Positions 48,161 through 59,260 of a stretch of DNA of 64,000 nt are shown piece after piece. The stretch comes from Ricinus communis (lineage: Eukaryota > Streptophyta > Magnoliopsida > Malpighiales > Euphorbiaceae). The stretch is from NCBI RefSeq assembly GCF_019578655.1, contig NC_063259.1, positions 11,746,489-11,810,488 on the forward strand. The letters run 5' to 3'. A program made the translations under genes and the position numbers. The notes beneath the pieces were generated by a model. That model saw only the letters and a list, made by a program, of their open reading frames with translations. It searched no databases and was not told the DNA's origin. Within the stretch, counting starts at the first letter, position 1; each line of letters begins with the position of its first letter.

Positions 48161-51100
48161 TGTCAGCACCCATTTTCCGAATTTAGATATCGAGAGATTT
48201 ATGGAAAATTTGATGATGAAAGTTACTACCTTTCTCGAGTCTGGGGAGGTCGAGGACAGGCGAATCCCAGTTAGAGTTGTGAATAATTTAACCAAAATTG
48301 CTTTTCTAAAATCAATTTCGACCTAGTTGGTAGAAAAAAATAAATTTGAGGATTGAAATAGTGGTTTTTACAAGTTCATGGACTAAACTATAAAAAGTTT
48401 TAGAGATTTTTACCCCCAAGCCAATCGGCTCTGCATATAGCCAAATTGGTTCTGTGCAGTGTCGGTTGACTCTATACAGTGCCGCTTGGCTCTATACATT
48501 GCCGATTGATCAAAAAGTCAGATTTCACATCGTTTTTTAGTATTTTTCACTTTAAAATGATAAAATAAATAAAAATATATATTCTAGAATATGTTATTGA
48601 TAATAATTCAAATTTTCAATGGTTTTCATAATATTTTTAATATTTATCGATAATTATCATTAAACATTTTGATAAGTCCAAAAACTAAGTTTTTTTTAAT
48701 TATGGATATTTATCAAACAAATTAGAATATATATCTAAGTCTACAGTTTTCTTAAATCTTCTCTTACAATTAGAAAAGGAAATTTTAGGCTTAGACGTTA
48801 GCAACTGAGTACAGAACGATTAATAAGATTTTGGCAATAATACTATGATTTCCAAAAGTAAACACAAAATCCATTAGACACTCTAGATCCTTACCCCATC
48901 TTTGGATCAACTTCCTCCTCTACTTTATGAGACTCAATGATCTGCTCAATGTGGTGACAACCTAAGGGTTCTAAAAACTCATATCATCATTATTTCTTCT
49001 TTTTTTATTTCTTATGGTTTTGCTATTTTGATTGTTAGAAACATATTAAGAATAATGATCTACTATATTTGGAAACTTTTTTAAAATGCTAGGAATGTTT
49101 AGGAATAGTTCTTGGCATGATTTATTTGATTTTGTAATATACATGCTTGTTGGGTTTTGAATAGGATAGCTTCCATATTCCTAGATTTCAAATTTGATTA
49201 ATCATATGAGTATATTAACAAATTAGATAACATCTTGTGTTTAACATGTTAAGAATCAAGTATCCTATGAGATCTATGAGATTTTCCTTCATGCATGTTT
49301 CTCGAATTTTGAAATGAATAACTTTTATTCCTGAATTTTTAATTTTAAATAATCATGTTTATAAATCAATATGTTAGGTAATTTTGATCCATATGTCCAC
49401 ATAATTTATTGTAATATCCAGAATTTTTCTTTAATAATGATTGTATTAATAATAATTAATAAATAAATTTTTATTTAAATTAATTTACTTTATTTTTATT
49501 TGGTTTAATTTGAAATAATTTAATGAAAATTTTAATGTTAGACAATTAAAGGAGTTATTTTTCTATACCCAATTAGTTGGATCTTTAAAATATTAATTAA
49601 GCAAATTATTTAAGAAATAAATTATATTTTGATTATTCAATTTTCCTCAAATATATATTGGAAAATTATGGAAAAACTTTGTAAAAGATGTTTTTATAAA
49701 AGAAATTTCTTGGGCAAATTAGTATTTTAATTAGCTAGTGATATTTAATTTTAAGTTGGAAAATATTTAGCAAATTGGTTATTTAATTTAATTGTGTGTT
49801 AGGACTAAATTGGAGATTTATTTTGGAATAAGGATTAGAAGTATAATTTTATTTTTATGGGAGTTTAATGAAAATTTGTATGTTTGGTATTTTTATAATT
49901 AAATATGTCGGCCAGGGGTATATATGTAATTGTGTATTTTCAATAATTCTAATTTGGCCCAAATTAAATAATCAGGGGCTTAATTGAAAGGCTAAAGAAA
50001 AGAGTAGGGGTTAATTAGAAATTTTGCAGGGCAAAATTGCAATAATTAAAAAAGTTGAGAGACCAAAAGGTAAGAAAAGAAACTTTAGGGACCAAAAGTC
50101 GATATGGAGAAGGAGAAAGAAGAAAAGAGGAATTAGGAAGAGAGAGAGAGGGAGAGACCAGAAGGAGAAGTGGGCGCTGCGGGGTGGTCGATCACGGGCG
50201 CCGAACCGGCCGACGGAGTGGCGTACCGGCAAGCATGGTGTCGGCGATAGCAGTGACTGGAAAGCACGAGGAAGAGGCATTTTCCGTTTTAGCCTTGTCG
50301 GCTGATCTCGGTGGTGATCGGCTCCCCTCAGCGAGGGCTCTCTTTTGGCGGCAACGGCGATGCTTGGGGTGACCGGAAATGGAAGTTCGCGGTGGAGAGA
50401 GAAAGTAGGGGCAGCCGGCATTTTTAAGTTTTTCCGGCGAGCTCCGGCGAGCTATGGACGATCGAAGGATGTATCCCGACTCCTCTCAGCTCAAGCTTCG
50501 CAATGGCACCGGTTTCATGGCGATCGGACTTCGTTTGTAAATCTACGGTCGAGATCGTCCACAAATCTCTCCGGAGGATCGGAGGTCAGATCGGGAAATC
50601 AGAAGTGGGGATCGTCATCAGCGCATCATTTCGAGTTCAATGGTGTGTTCGGATCATCGATCGAACTCCGGCGGCTGGAGGCTAGTCGACCGAGCAATCA
50701 AACGTCTCGATAATCCATCTGTTCGGCTCGCTCCAACTGAGGCACCGGAGCAGAGCTAGGAGGTCGCCAAAGCTATAAGTTAAAGTCATATATCTGCTTA
50801 CGTGTGTCATGCATAAATTTTTGATTTGCTATCGTGGCTATTTTATTGCAAGTTCAAATTAATCATTTAATTATTATCTATTTGTATCATGCTTTTGATT
50901 ACTATTCATTTATATATCATTTTCTTTATCATTGATTTTATTATTGCATGATGACACGGGATTGGACGGCAGTAGAATATTAGTTTGATGAGCGGTATAA
51001 GCCTAAGAGTGATGGAAAAAGGGTGAATTGGTAAATTTAAAAAGGGAAGTTAGGACTTGCCCTGGTCGAGCATTGCTCTTTGGGCTTAGTAAAGTGTGGT

Positions 51101-52805
51101 TGCTGGAGTAAAGGTCCATGGTCGAGCATTGCTCTCTGGGCGCTAGTCTTATTGGAATAAGGGAGCCGAAAGGCTAAGGTTGATAGTGAAAATTAAGTGA
51201 CCGGACTAGAGTTAAGGACCCTAGTCGAGCTTTGCTCTCTCGGCGCCAGTCCTATTGGAATGAGATTAGTCGGGATGTTAGAGTTGAGATTAGTCGCCGT
51301 TGTGTGTGAAAAATTATTTTTATTTAATTTAAGCATGGCATGACACGTATGTTTTTACATGACTTATGTTTATTTCAAATTAAATAAATGTATGATCGAA
51401 GTATATGCAAATGTTTTTGGATATATGATTTTAACTGACTATCGAGACTGACAGTCTCAATTTTACTATTTTTCAGATCCGTGACTGTTAGTCTTCCCGC
51501 GACTCTTATCTAGTAACCCGACTCCTTCATCATCGGGTGATGTATTTGATATGGTATGTAAATTTGTAAATTCTTAGATTCTCCGCAGTAGAAATAGTAG
51601 ATGTATCAGATGTAATGCTTTGTAGTTTTGGGTCTAACCTAATTCTTCTGGCAAACCGAAGTAGTTATGTAAAATTTAATGGTTACGAAATTGTAAAATC
51701 AATAATATTAAATGAGATGCGATTTATTTAAGTCGGTGAGTGTCAGGCTTACTACGGGATTCAAAGGCCTTATGCCTACCCATTCCCTAGTGCCGGTCAC
51801 GGGCCCACAAATGGGGTCGTGACATTTATATCTAAGCATTGTTAGATTTTGCATGATTAGTTTAATGTCCATGTTCTTAGAGATTTGCCATGTTTTATGA
51901 ATTATCATATTCATTCACTATAGTTTCCCTTTTCATTACTTTGATCTTTTTTGTTCTAAAATTAGGTTTATTTATGTGCTTTTTGTTTGAATGTGCTTTA
52001 GCTTTTTTTTGTATGTTCTTTGTGCATGAGTAGCGGACAAATGAGGAATCAAGTATCAAAAATACAAAACTGGCCTAATTAGGAGCCTGTAGCCGATCGA
52101 CTCAGTGCTAAGCCGATTGGTTGTGCGCCAAGCTAAACGTCTCTCTCATGTCACCCAATTAGTTATTCTCAAACTTTTTCCTAATTTGTGGATTTTCAAC
52201 CCCTTTTGACAATTTTTGCCTATTTTGACATAAATTAGTCATTTTTCTTGAGTTTTTAAGGGTTGTAATAGTTAGGTTTATTATTTTCCTTTTTTTGTTT
52301 TATTCTTATTTTATTTTGATGATGTATGGTCAATAGTTGATTACATGATTATTAACTAAAACTGAACATCTAGGCTTAGGCCTTAAAACTTTATCTTAGC
52401 ATGAAATTAATAGTCCATTAGGTTAAAAAATGGTAAATTAGGCTTAAGTTAAAATTCAATTAGACTTAGGTAGTTTTTGCCATGTTTAATTAATAATTTA
52501 ACTCATTTAGAGTAGGATCACATAATTGGGCCTTAGCATGCAAATGTAGTCCAAAATTAAAAATGGGAATGCACAAATAAGGAAGTTTATTTTCGAATAC
52601 ATCTCTAGATGTGGCAAAATTTCCTTATGGAATCTAATAAGCCACTCAATTAGTAAAAGTATCTTAGAGAATTACTTGGGTGGTGACTCCATTTCTATGC
52701 GATAGTCTCTTTGATTAGTTAGCGTGTTCCCAACTAGGTTGAAAAACCTTGTATCGTCGTAGTCACTAGAGACACTTGGGTGCACGCTTGAAACTGCCAC
52801 TCACA
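48161..52805 (+). mobile_element. L3 solo LTR with a nested Gypsy solo LTR
   Basis: It begins TGTCAGCACCC and ends GCCACTCACA, flanked by a perfect duplication TTCAT (48156-48160 and 52806-52810). Without the nested Gypsy LTR (49410-51824 plus duplication) it is 2225 bases. Near 48420-48510 short units built on GCCGATTGGCTCTATACA repeat about four times, and a related set lies at 52090-52130. A shorter relative is at 21797-22735 on the other strand. No coding sequence; superfamily not determined. Confidence 0.8.
49410..51824 (+). mobile_element. Gypsy-type solo LTR, 2415 bp
   Basis: It begins TGTAATATCCAGAATTTTTC and ends GGGGTCGTGACA, with a perfect 5-bp duplication TTTAT (49405-49409 and 51825-51829). 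It aligns with 1-2771 but lacks an about 400-base segment present there (about 1105-1505). The GC-rich island at 50120-50720 carries open frames on both strands (for example 50011-50421 minus, 50345-50713 plus); none has a recognisable domain and the LTR context makes them unlikely genes. It is the youngest layer here, sitting in the L3 LTR, which is itself in a C1 element. Confidence 0.85.
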
Positions 52806-52810
52806 TTCAT

Positions 52811-53904
52811 ATTGTCTCTCCCATTGTCAAGATAAAAAAGAAATATGCTGCTTGTTGGAGAGAATGGATAGAAAGGGTAAAATAGAGAAAGGATCAAGGA
52901 GCAAACCAATAATAGCATAAGAAAAGAAATTTCACTTATATCACTTGTTGAATTTAAGCAACAATAATGAAGAATGAAAAAAAATACCAATTGTGCTTAT
53001 TTTCATTTTATCCACTTTCATTGAGTTAGAGAGAGAAATAAAGTTGATAATTGCTTGTCTTTAACACTCACCATCCAAATGCTAGCTTTCATCCCTTGAA
53101 GTGGATTGGAAGTTACCCTACAAGAAGATCAAGGGATGTTCTCCTTTAGTACCCACACAAACTTAGGTCCATAATAGTTAGTCTTCAAAAGGTCCTCTAA
53201 TTTGAGGTGTGCCTTTCTAATATAAAAAAGCACATTTATATGCCCCAATTTAATACAATAATGACGTTGAACATTGGATTTAAGGTTCCTTTTGTTAAAT
53301 GGTCTTCTTGCTTAAAATTTAAGTCTCACCACATTCCTATCTCTATCAAGCATACAAGAATATGTTTTATGTGATTATGTATGCTTGTTGGCACTCTTTT
53401 TATACATGAAAGCATGATTAGTCCTTTGAGGCTTACCTATTAGACCTTGTGATGCCTTCCCTTTTCCCTTAGGGAGAGGAGGCCTAGTGTGTTCTAAACC
53501 TCCTTTAGTACTACCTCCATCGTTGGCGTTTGAGTTGTAGAAGCTTTAACAAAAAGATAACTAGATAGAGATGATAATGATAAATTTCCTTTGAAGCATA
53601 GACCATATTTAATAAGAGGAGGTCTTTGGGATACAATAAGTATGTCCAAAGCTTCCTTTCTCTTGTGAAAATTTAAAATAGAATTTCTTAATTCTTCTAT
53701 TTCATTTTTCAAATCATTATTTTCTTTATGCACTTATTAAGTAAGGATTCTTTTGAAGAGACTTCATTTAAAGAGTCTTTTTAGCTCCAAATTTGTAGAA
53801 GACTTGAAACTTGTTTTTCTAATTCTTTAAAATAATTTTCTAATTTCAAACTATTTTCTTTATAAAACTTCATTTAGACTGATACTTTTCACATTTCAAA
53901 ATTA
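52811..53904 (-). pseudogene. C1 Copia gag fragment (second copy) and downstream region
   Basis: On the minus strand from 53904: CEKYQSK-type coiled coil (KFYKENSLKLENYFKELEKQ), MHKENNDLKNEIEEL, SQRPPLIKYGL, a basic tail, then a linker resembling the end of Gag (FVWVLKENIP near 53130). The same blocks occur in the same order at 46265-46872. Stops interrupt each piece. The 5' edge joins C1 LTR sequence directly at 53905, so LTR end, PBS and gag start were deleted. At 52811-52840 the purine-rich TCTTGACAATGGGAGAGACA resembles a polypurine region. Confidence 0.7.
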
Positions 53905-54349
53905 TGCCACCCCGATGCTAGAAAAGCACCCTCGCAATTTCTTGAAGCACGCTTAGAAGCACGATCGCGCTTGAGCTCACGCTACTTTCTGCCATATTTT
54001 GTCTTTATCTTTAATAGGAGGCACCCTCGCGTTCTAGAAGTGCCCTCACGCTTCATAAGAAGAAGACTTTTTGACTGCCGGATGTCAATATCTAACTAGG
54101 AGGCTTCTAGGTGACTTTAAGAAAAGTGCCCCCGTGATTTTAAAAGTGCACTCACGCTTTCAAAAGTGCCCTCGCGCTTTTGCAGCTTCAAGAGTACTAT
54201 TTAATTTTCTCTAAAACCTTTTGTCCAATCCTTAAACCACTTTAGCATTATATAATAGATACTCAAACTATGAGATTATCACTACTCAATTTGATTGTCA
54301 AGATCAAAATTAAGGATTTCCAAGGACATGAAATGACTTAGGATAACCC
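53905..54349 (-). repeat. C1 LTR portion (outer, 5' half only)
   Basis: On the minus strand it starts GGTTATCCTAAGTCATTTCA at 54349 (consensus TGTTAGCC) and includes the GCGAGGGCGC-type motifs (53930-54180). The downstream flank CTTAG matches 34204-34208. The second half of the LTR is missing. Confidence 0.75.
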
Positions 54350-54459
54350 TTAGCTACTACTAAAAAGTACATATAACCATACAAATTTTCAATGAACGGA
54401 TTCCAATTTTTGATAATTGACATCCCTTCCTACTCAGTAAGTGTACTAGCCATCTATAT

Positions 54460-55197
54460 AGGGTCATGAGTTCCCCCAAGGTGAGGAATTTTACTTGGCA
54501 TTGTGTTCATAGCGGTTTGGCTTGTAGCAAGAACCTTTACAAGAGAAAGTGTATTGAGCCCCCTATGCGTAAGGTTTATGGTAAAGATGAAGAGTTTATA
54601 GAACATTGTTTATTTTTATGTGAACAAGCAAGACTTATTTGGTTCATAAGTCAAGTGAGCTTTAAGCAAAAAAATTAACGTCCACAATCTTAAATATTGG
54701 TAGAAAGGCATGAGTGCAGTGGCACAATATGAAGGCCATAAAGATCTACTAAGGCAACTTGGATTTAATCTTTTGGATAGTGTGGAAAGCACAAAACGAA
54801 CTGTTGTTTCAAGATGAACAAAGTATGCCAATTATGATAGTAAACCAAGCAAGGGATTTAAGGATTAAGTATAAGTCCTTTACAGCTAATATCATCTAAG
54901 TAGAGAAGAAACACAAGATAAAGGCTAGAATTGCCTAAAGAGGGTTTTTAAAGTTCAATAATTGTGTGGCTTTTCAAAGTTCAAGAAAAAAGCGTTGGCA
55001 TTATATTTGTTGCTAGAAATGCTTGTGGTATGATAGTCCATGCAATTGTTAAGAGGGTGAAGTGCACCTCTACATTGATGGTTGAAACCATGGCTTTAAG
55101 GGAAGCAACTATCTTTTCAAAATATAGTGGCATAGATAAGGTCAGTTTTGAGACGGATTCCTTAGTGGTAGCTAAAGGTTGTGCACCCACCTTGTAG
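54460..55197 (+). pseudogene. LINE 3' remnant: zinc-binding RT domain and RNase H-like domain
   Basis: 54466-54678 reads SSPKVRNFTWHCVHSGL, then KNLYKRKCIEPPMRKVYG and EEFIEHCLFLCEQARLIWF, the zf-RVT pattern at the end of plant L1-type ORF2. 54964-55197 reads VGIIFVARNACGMIVHAI, then LMVETMALREATIFSKYSG and VSFETDSLVVAKGC, an RVT_3 RNase H-like domain with its conserved D. The linker has stops and frameshifts. RT itself and a poly(A) end are absent, and the frame stops where the LTR of the next element begins. It could also be a domesticated zf-RVT/RNase H gene fragment, but the breaks argue for a dead LINE. Confidence 0.75.
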
Positions 55198-55696
55198 CGA
55201 TATTATGAAGGTAAGTGTGTATTAATTATAGAAGAATTAATGCACCTAACATGTTGTTTCACAGTCCTTTATATAGAGACTGAAGGTCTCCTTGTCCTAC
55301 AAGGAGTAGGACTTTATAAATGTAAAGTCTCCTAATCCTATTAGGATCAGTCTTCTTGGTCATATAATAGAACCCTAGATCGGGTCAAATTTCTCAACTT
55401 GAGTCTGACTATGACTTAGTCTTCAAGACTTCTTGTTGTACTTGAATTTGGATTTAGTCAATCCTGTGTTTCTCGATTATGACAACTCAGCATGCAATAC
55501 TCATTTATTATTAGATACTTAACCTACTCTTATCCACTTGGCTTATTCTTTCATGCTCAGCCTACTCTTATATATTCAACCTATTCTTTCATGCTCGACT
55601 TACTCTTGTTTGCTCGGTCTATTATTTCATATTCGGCCTACTCTTATATGCTCAGCCTATTCTTGTATACTTGGCCTATATTTTGGTCAATTACCA
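55198..55696 (-). repeat. 3' LTR (left, truncated) of the minisatellite element
   Basis: Collinear with 58270-58815; its outer end is lost where LINE sequence begins. Confidence 0.75.
55523..55693. repeat. 19-bp tandem array, nine units, left LTR
   Basis: Units such as CCTACTCTTATATGCTCAG repeat in exact 19-base register without indels from 55523 to 55693. Odd and even units differ by TACTC/TATTC, hinting at a 38-base higher unit. Confidence 0.9.
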
Positions 55697-55884
55697 TTAG
55701 CCCCACCCTTTAGTGGAAGAGTATTTATACTTAGTAGTCCATAACTTCTTGAATGATCTTGATATTAACAAGATTGGTCAGCAAGCTCGAGAGGTTGTTG
55801 TTCATCAATATGCTCTCTTTAGAATTTGTTAACCATTTTAGATGAACTAGTGTTATACAGTTATTGGAGCTCATTTACACATTT

Positions 55885-56165
55885 GGATAAAGTAGTCTTC
55901 TGCTCTCTAATGAGCTCGTGTAGTTTTGCTCTCCAATGAGCTCATGTATTATTGCTCTCCAATGAGCTTATGAGTTTATTATTTATTGTTCTCTACTGAG
56001 CTTATGTATTTTTTACTCCATAATGAGCTCGTATACTTTTGGTCTCCAATGAGCTCATGTACTTTTGGTCTCCAATAAGCTCATGTACGGTTACTCTACA
56101 CTAAGCTCGTGCATTTTTTCTTTATTATGAGTTGATATATGTTTGTTTTACAATGAACTCGGTGT
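55885..56165. repeat. Tandem repeat of about 26-32 bp
   Basis: Diverged units around TCTCCAATGAGCTCATGTAC repeat about nine times. The AATGAGCT core is related to the ATGAGCTT core of the next array. Confidence 0.8.
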
Positions 56166-56204
56166 GCTTAGATTGATTATTTTAGAATCAACACTAGTGA
56201 TGAG

Positions 56205-57850
56205 CTTGAGACATACTTTTTATGTGCCTTAGTACTCTTCTATGAGTTTTAGAGATTAACGCTTTGTTATGTGGCTTGGTGCTCTCTCATGAGCTTTGAA
56301 GATCGGTATTTTATTAAGTGCCTTGGTGATCTCTCATGAGCTTTTGGAAATTGGCACTTTTGTAATGTGCATCGGTGCTCTCTTATGAGCTTTAGAGATT
56401 GGCACTTTTTAATGTGCCTTGGTGCTCTCTCATGAGCTTTTGGAGATTGGCACCTTGTGTTGTGCCTTGGTGCTCTCTCATGAGCTTTGGAGATCGACAC
56501 TTTGTGTTGTGCCTCAGTGCTCTTTCATGAGCTTTAGAGATTAGCATTTTGTCATATGCATTGGTGCTCTCATGAGGTTTAGAGATCGGTACTTTGTTAT
56601 GTGCCTTGGTGCTTTCTCATAAGCTTTAGAGATCAATACTTTGTTATGTGCCTTGGTGCTCTCTCATGAGCTTTGAAGATTGGCACTTTTTTATGTGTAT
56701 CAATGCTCTGTCATAAGCTTTGGAGATTGACACTTTTAGTATGTGCCTTAATACTCTCTCATGAGCTTTGGAAATCGATATTTTATTATGTTCCTTGGTG
56801 CTCTCTCATGAGCTTTGGAGATAGATACCTTTTTTATGTGCCTTGATGCTCTCTTATGAGCTTTCAATATCGACACTTTGTGATCTACCTCGGTGCTCTC
56901 ACGAGCTTTAGAGATTGCTACTTTTATTATATATGCCTTGCTGCTCTCTCGTGAGCTTTGGAGATCAACAGTTTGTAATGTACTTTGGTGCTCTTTAATG
57001 AGCTTTGGAGATTGATATTTTGTTACATGACATGGTGCTTTCTCATAGCTTTGCAGATTGACACTTTGTCATATGCATCGGTGCTCTATTACGAGCTTTG
57101 GAGATCAACACTTTTGTTATGTGCTTTAGTGCTCTCTTATGAGCATTAAAGATTGGCACTTCGTGATTTTCCTTAGTGCTCTTTCATGAGCTTTGGAGAT
57201 CGGCACTTTATGATGTGCCTTGGTGCTCTCTTATGAGCTTTGGAGATTAGCACTTTGTCATGTGCATTGGTGCTCTCTCATGACATTGGCAGTTTGTCGT
57301 GCGCATCGGTGCTCTCATGAGCTTTTGAGATCAACACTTTGTTGTATGCCTCGGTGCTCTCTTATGAGCTTTGAAGTTCATCACTTTATCATGTGCATCA
57401 GTGCTCTCTCACGAGCTTTGGAGATCGACACTTTTATTATATGCCTCGGTGCTCTCTCATAAGCTTTAGAGATCGGCACTTTGTGATGTGCCTTGCTGCT
57501 CTCATATGAGCTTTAAAGATTAACACTTTCTAATATGGCTTGGTGCTCTCTCACGAGCTTTAGAGATCAGCACTTTGTTACATGCCTTGGTGCTCTCTCA
57601 TAAGCTTTGGATATCGGCACTTTTGTTATGTGCCTTAATGTTCTCTCATAAGCTTTCGAGATTGGCACTTTATGATGTGCATCGGTGCTCTCTTACGAGC
57701 TTTGGAGACCAGCACTTTGTTATGTGCCTTGGTGCTTTGTTATGAGCTTTGGAGAATGGCATTTTGTTATGTACCTTGGTGCTCTCTCATGAGCTTTGGA
57801 GATCGGCATTTTGTTATATGCCTTGGTGCTCTCTCATAAGCTTTTGAGAT
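56205..57850. repeat. Minisatellite, ~47-bp unit, about 35 copies
   Basis: The unit is built from GGTGCTCTCTCATGAGCTTT then GGAGATCGGCACTTTGTTAT plus GTGCCTT; lengths vary from 46 to 48. Units directly abut with no spacers and 10-25% divergence. Chance frames inside it repeat a KAHERAPRH-like peptide when a unit is 48 bases, but no long frame survives. Confidence 0.92.
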
Positions 57851-58125
57851 TAAGCCTTAACATTCTTTTACTATTATTATCTTCATATCCTCTCTTTCCT
57901 TATTTGGATTGGTGCCTCCTATGCCCATGTGCTCAGCTTCCTTCTTTGGATCCCCTTTATTGTATTGTATTATGATTTTATTGGAGCTAACTACCAAAAG
58001 TCAATAGGTGAGATAAGTGTGGTACTTGCTTCTTGATGTTGGATCTTGGGTGAAGAACATCAGTGTCCTTGTTTATCATATTAGCTTGTGATTTGATTTG
58101 TAGAAAAAGACTTTCAATTCTTTTT

Positions 58126-58140
58126 CCACAGACGGCACCA
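58126..58140 (-). other. Primer-binding site of the minisatellite element
   Basis: Minus strand TGGTGCCGTCTGTGG, two bases from the LTR end. Similar in form to TGGCACCATCTGTGGGA of the TRIM at 23725. Confidence 0.7.
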
Positions 58141-58142
58141 TT

Positions 58143-58815
58143 TGATAACTTGGTCAAAGAGATCAGCTATCAACAAGTATTTTCATATCTAATCCGAGCT
58201 CCGAAGTACCTGTATCAATAGTTAGAAAGCATCGAACGTGGTTGTCCAGCTAACTCATTCTGATGGTTAAGTTATTAATGGTATTATAAAAGTAAGTGTG
58301 TATTGATTGTAGATGAATCAATATACATGATATGTTGTGTCATAATTTTTTATATAGAGACTAAAGGTTTCCCAGTCCTACAAGGAGTAGGACTTTATGA
58401 ATGTAAAGTCTTCTAATCCTATTAGGATTAGTCTTCTTAGTTATATAATAGAACCCTAGGTCGGATCGAATTTCTCAGCTATAGTCTAACTATGACTTGG
58501 TCTTCAAGACTTTTTATTGTACTTGGATTTGGACTTAGTCAACCTTGTATTCATCGGCTATGACAACTTGGCATGCAATGCTTATTTATCATTAAATGTT
58601 TGACCTACTCTTGTTTGCTCGACCTATTTTTATATGCTCGGCCTACTCATATCTACTCAACTTATTCTTGCATGCTTAGCTTACTCTTATATGTTTGGCC
58701 TATTCTTTCATGCTCGACCTATTCTTGTCTATTCGTCCTATTCTTTTATGCTCGGTCTATTCTTGTATACATAGTATATTCTTATATGCTTAGCTTATAT
58801 TTTAGTCCGTTATTA
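58143..58815 (-). repeat. 5' LTR (right) of the minisatellite element
   Basis: 673 bases, plus-strand start TGATAACTTGGTC next to the PBS. The right border is approximate, placed by alignment with the left LTR. Confidence 0.75.
58604..58812. repeat. 19-bp tandem array, eleven units, right LTR
   Basis: Same unit as at 55523, eleven in register. The two LTRs differ by two units. Confidence 0.9.
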
Positions 58816-59260
58816 AGTCTATTGGAGATTCGTGATGAAAAGTTGGAGGAATTCAGTGCGCTTTTTCAGAATTTAGTGCTTATAACGATAAATTAAGAAA
58901 TTGATGAGGTAAAAATGGGATAAACATTTGGGGATGTTTGAAGAGTCTATAGGGTTGTAAAATATTTGATGAGATATTTGTGATACAGAGGGAGATGACA
59001 TACATGCAACAGCAATGGAGTTTGAAAAAGAAGAAGAAGAGGCAATAAAAGATAAGGATGGTCACGAGCAATTCTTATATCATGGATCCCGATCCACAAC
59101 ATATTGTGAACTAGAGAACTATGATATACGTGCAAGGATTATTATTTCGCTTCTTTACTTATTTTTTCAACTATACAATGAGCGGACTTTTATCCCCACT
59201 TCTTTTAATTTCTTAAACTATAATAAAATAAATTTGAAAGAATTAATATTATATTAAAAA
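58816..59260 (+). other. Unassigned stretch with an 80-codon frame
   Basis: 59015-59257 could encode MEFEKEEEEAIKDKDGHEQF and on to LEN..IRARIIISLL. It is acidic at first, then hydrophobic. I recognise no family, splice signals are not obvious, and it may be chance or an exon remnant. Confidence 0.25.

Larger units (their letters stand above)
34209..54349 (-). mobile_element. Composite C1 Copia element, one integration, with nested insertions
   Basis: On the minus strand the order is: LTR portion (54349-53905), gag (53904-52811), 3' non-coding region and polypurine tract (to 47989, interrupted by an L3 solo LTR), LTR portion (47988-47079), small Gypsy-like piece, gag (46872-46265), LTR portion. 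The last LTR portion covers 46255-45969, 44804-44467 and 34280-34209, interrupted by a C1 solo LTR and a SIRE-like element. The outermost ends are flanked by the same five bases, CTTAG (34204-34208 and 54350-54354), which supports one original insertion. Three LTR portions with two internal segments suggest recombination between tandem or allelic copies. No pol is left, so it is dead. Confidence 0.7.
55198..58815 (-). mobile_element. Non-autonomous LTR element filled with minisatellite
   Basis: Two direct repeats (55198-55696 and 58143-58815) share CCTACAAGGAGTAGGACTTT and AATCCTATTAGGAT and both end in a 19-bp tandem array. A PBS (minus strand TGGTGCCGTCTGTGG, 58126-58140) lies two bases inside the right LTR's TGATAAC end, and a purine tract (minus strand AAAGGGTGGGG, near 55701-55711) abuts the left LTR. 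Orientation is therefore minus. The interior has no gag or pol; it is mainly a ~47-bp array. The left LTR lacks about 125 bases at its outer end. It would need proteins from another element. Confidence 0.75.

Noticed and set aside
50011..50713. Open frames of 93-136 codons on both strands
   Set aside because: Same GC-rich LTR segment as above, in the solo LTR with clear TTTAT duplication. Arg/Ser-rich low-complexity products, no family recognised.
1..51824. Treating the two Gypsy-type LTR copies as the ends of one giant element
   Set aside because: The right copy has its own perfect TTTAT duplication, so it is an independent solo LTR.
56267..56500. 77-codon frame with repeated KAHERAPRH peptide
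   Set aside because: It arises only where array units happen to be 48 bases long; most units are 47 and break the frame.
56205..57850. Regular repeats resembling a CRISPR array
   Set aside because: Units abut directly, there are no unique spacers, the genome is a plant, and the array lies within an LTR element.
59015..59257. 80-codon frame as a small gene
   Set aside because: No homology recognised, no splice or regulatory support and AT-rich surroundings; kept only as an unassigned stretch.
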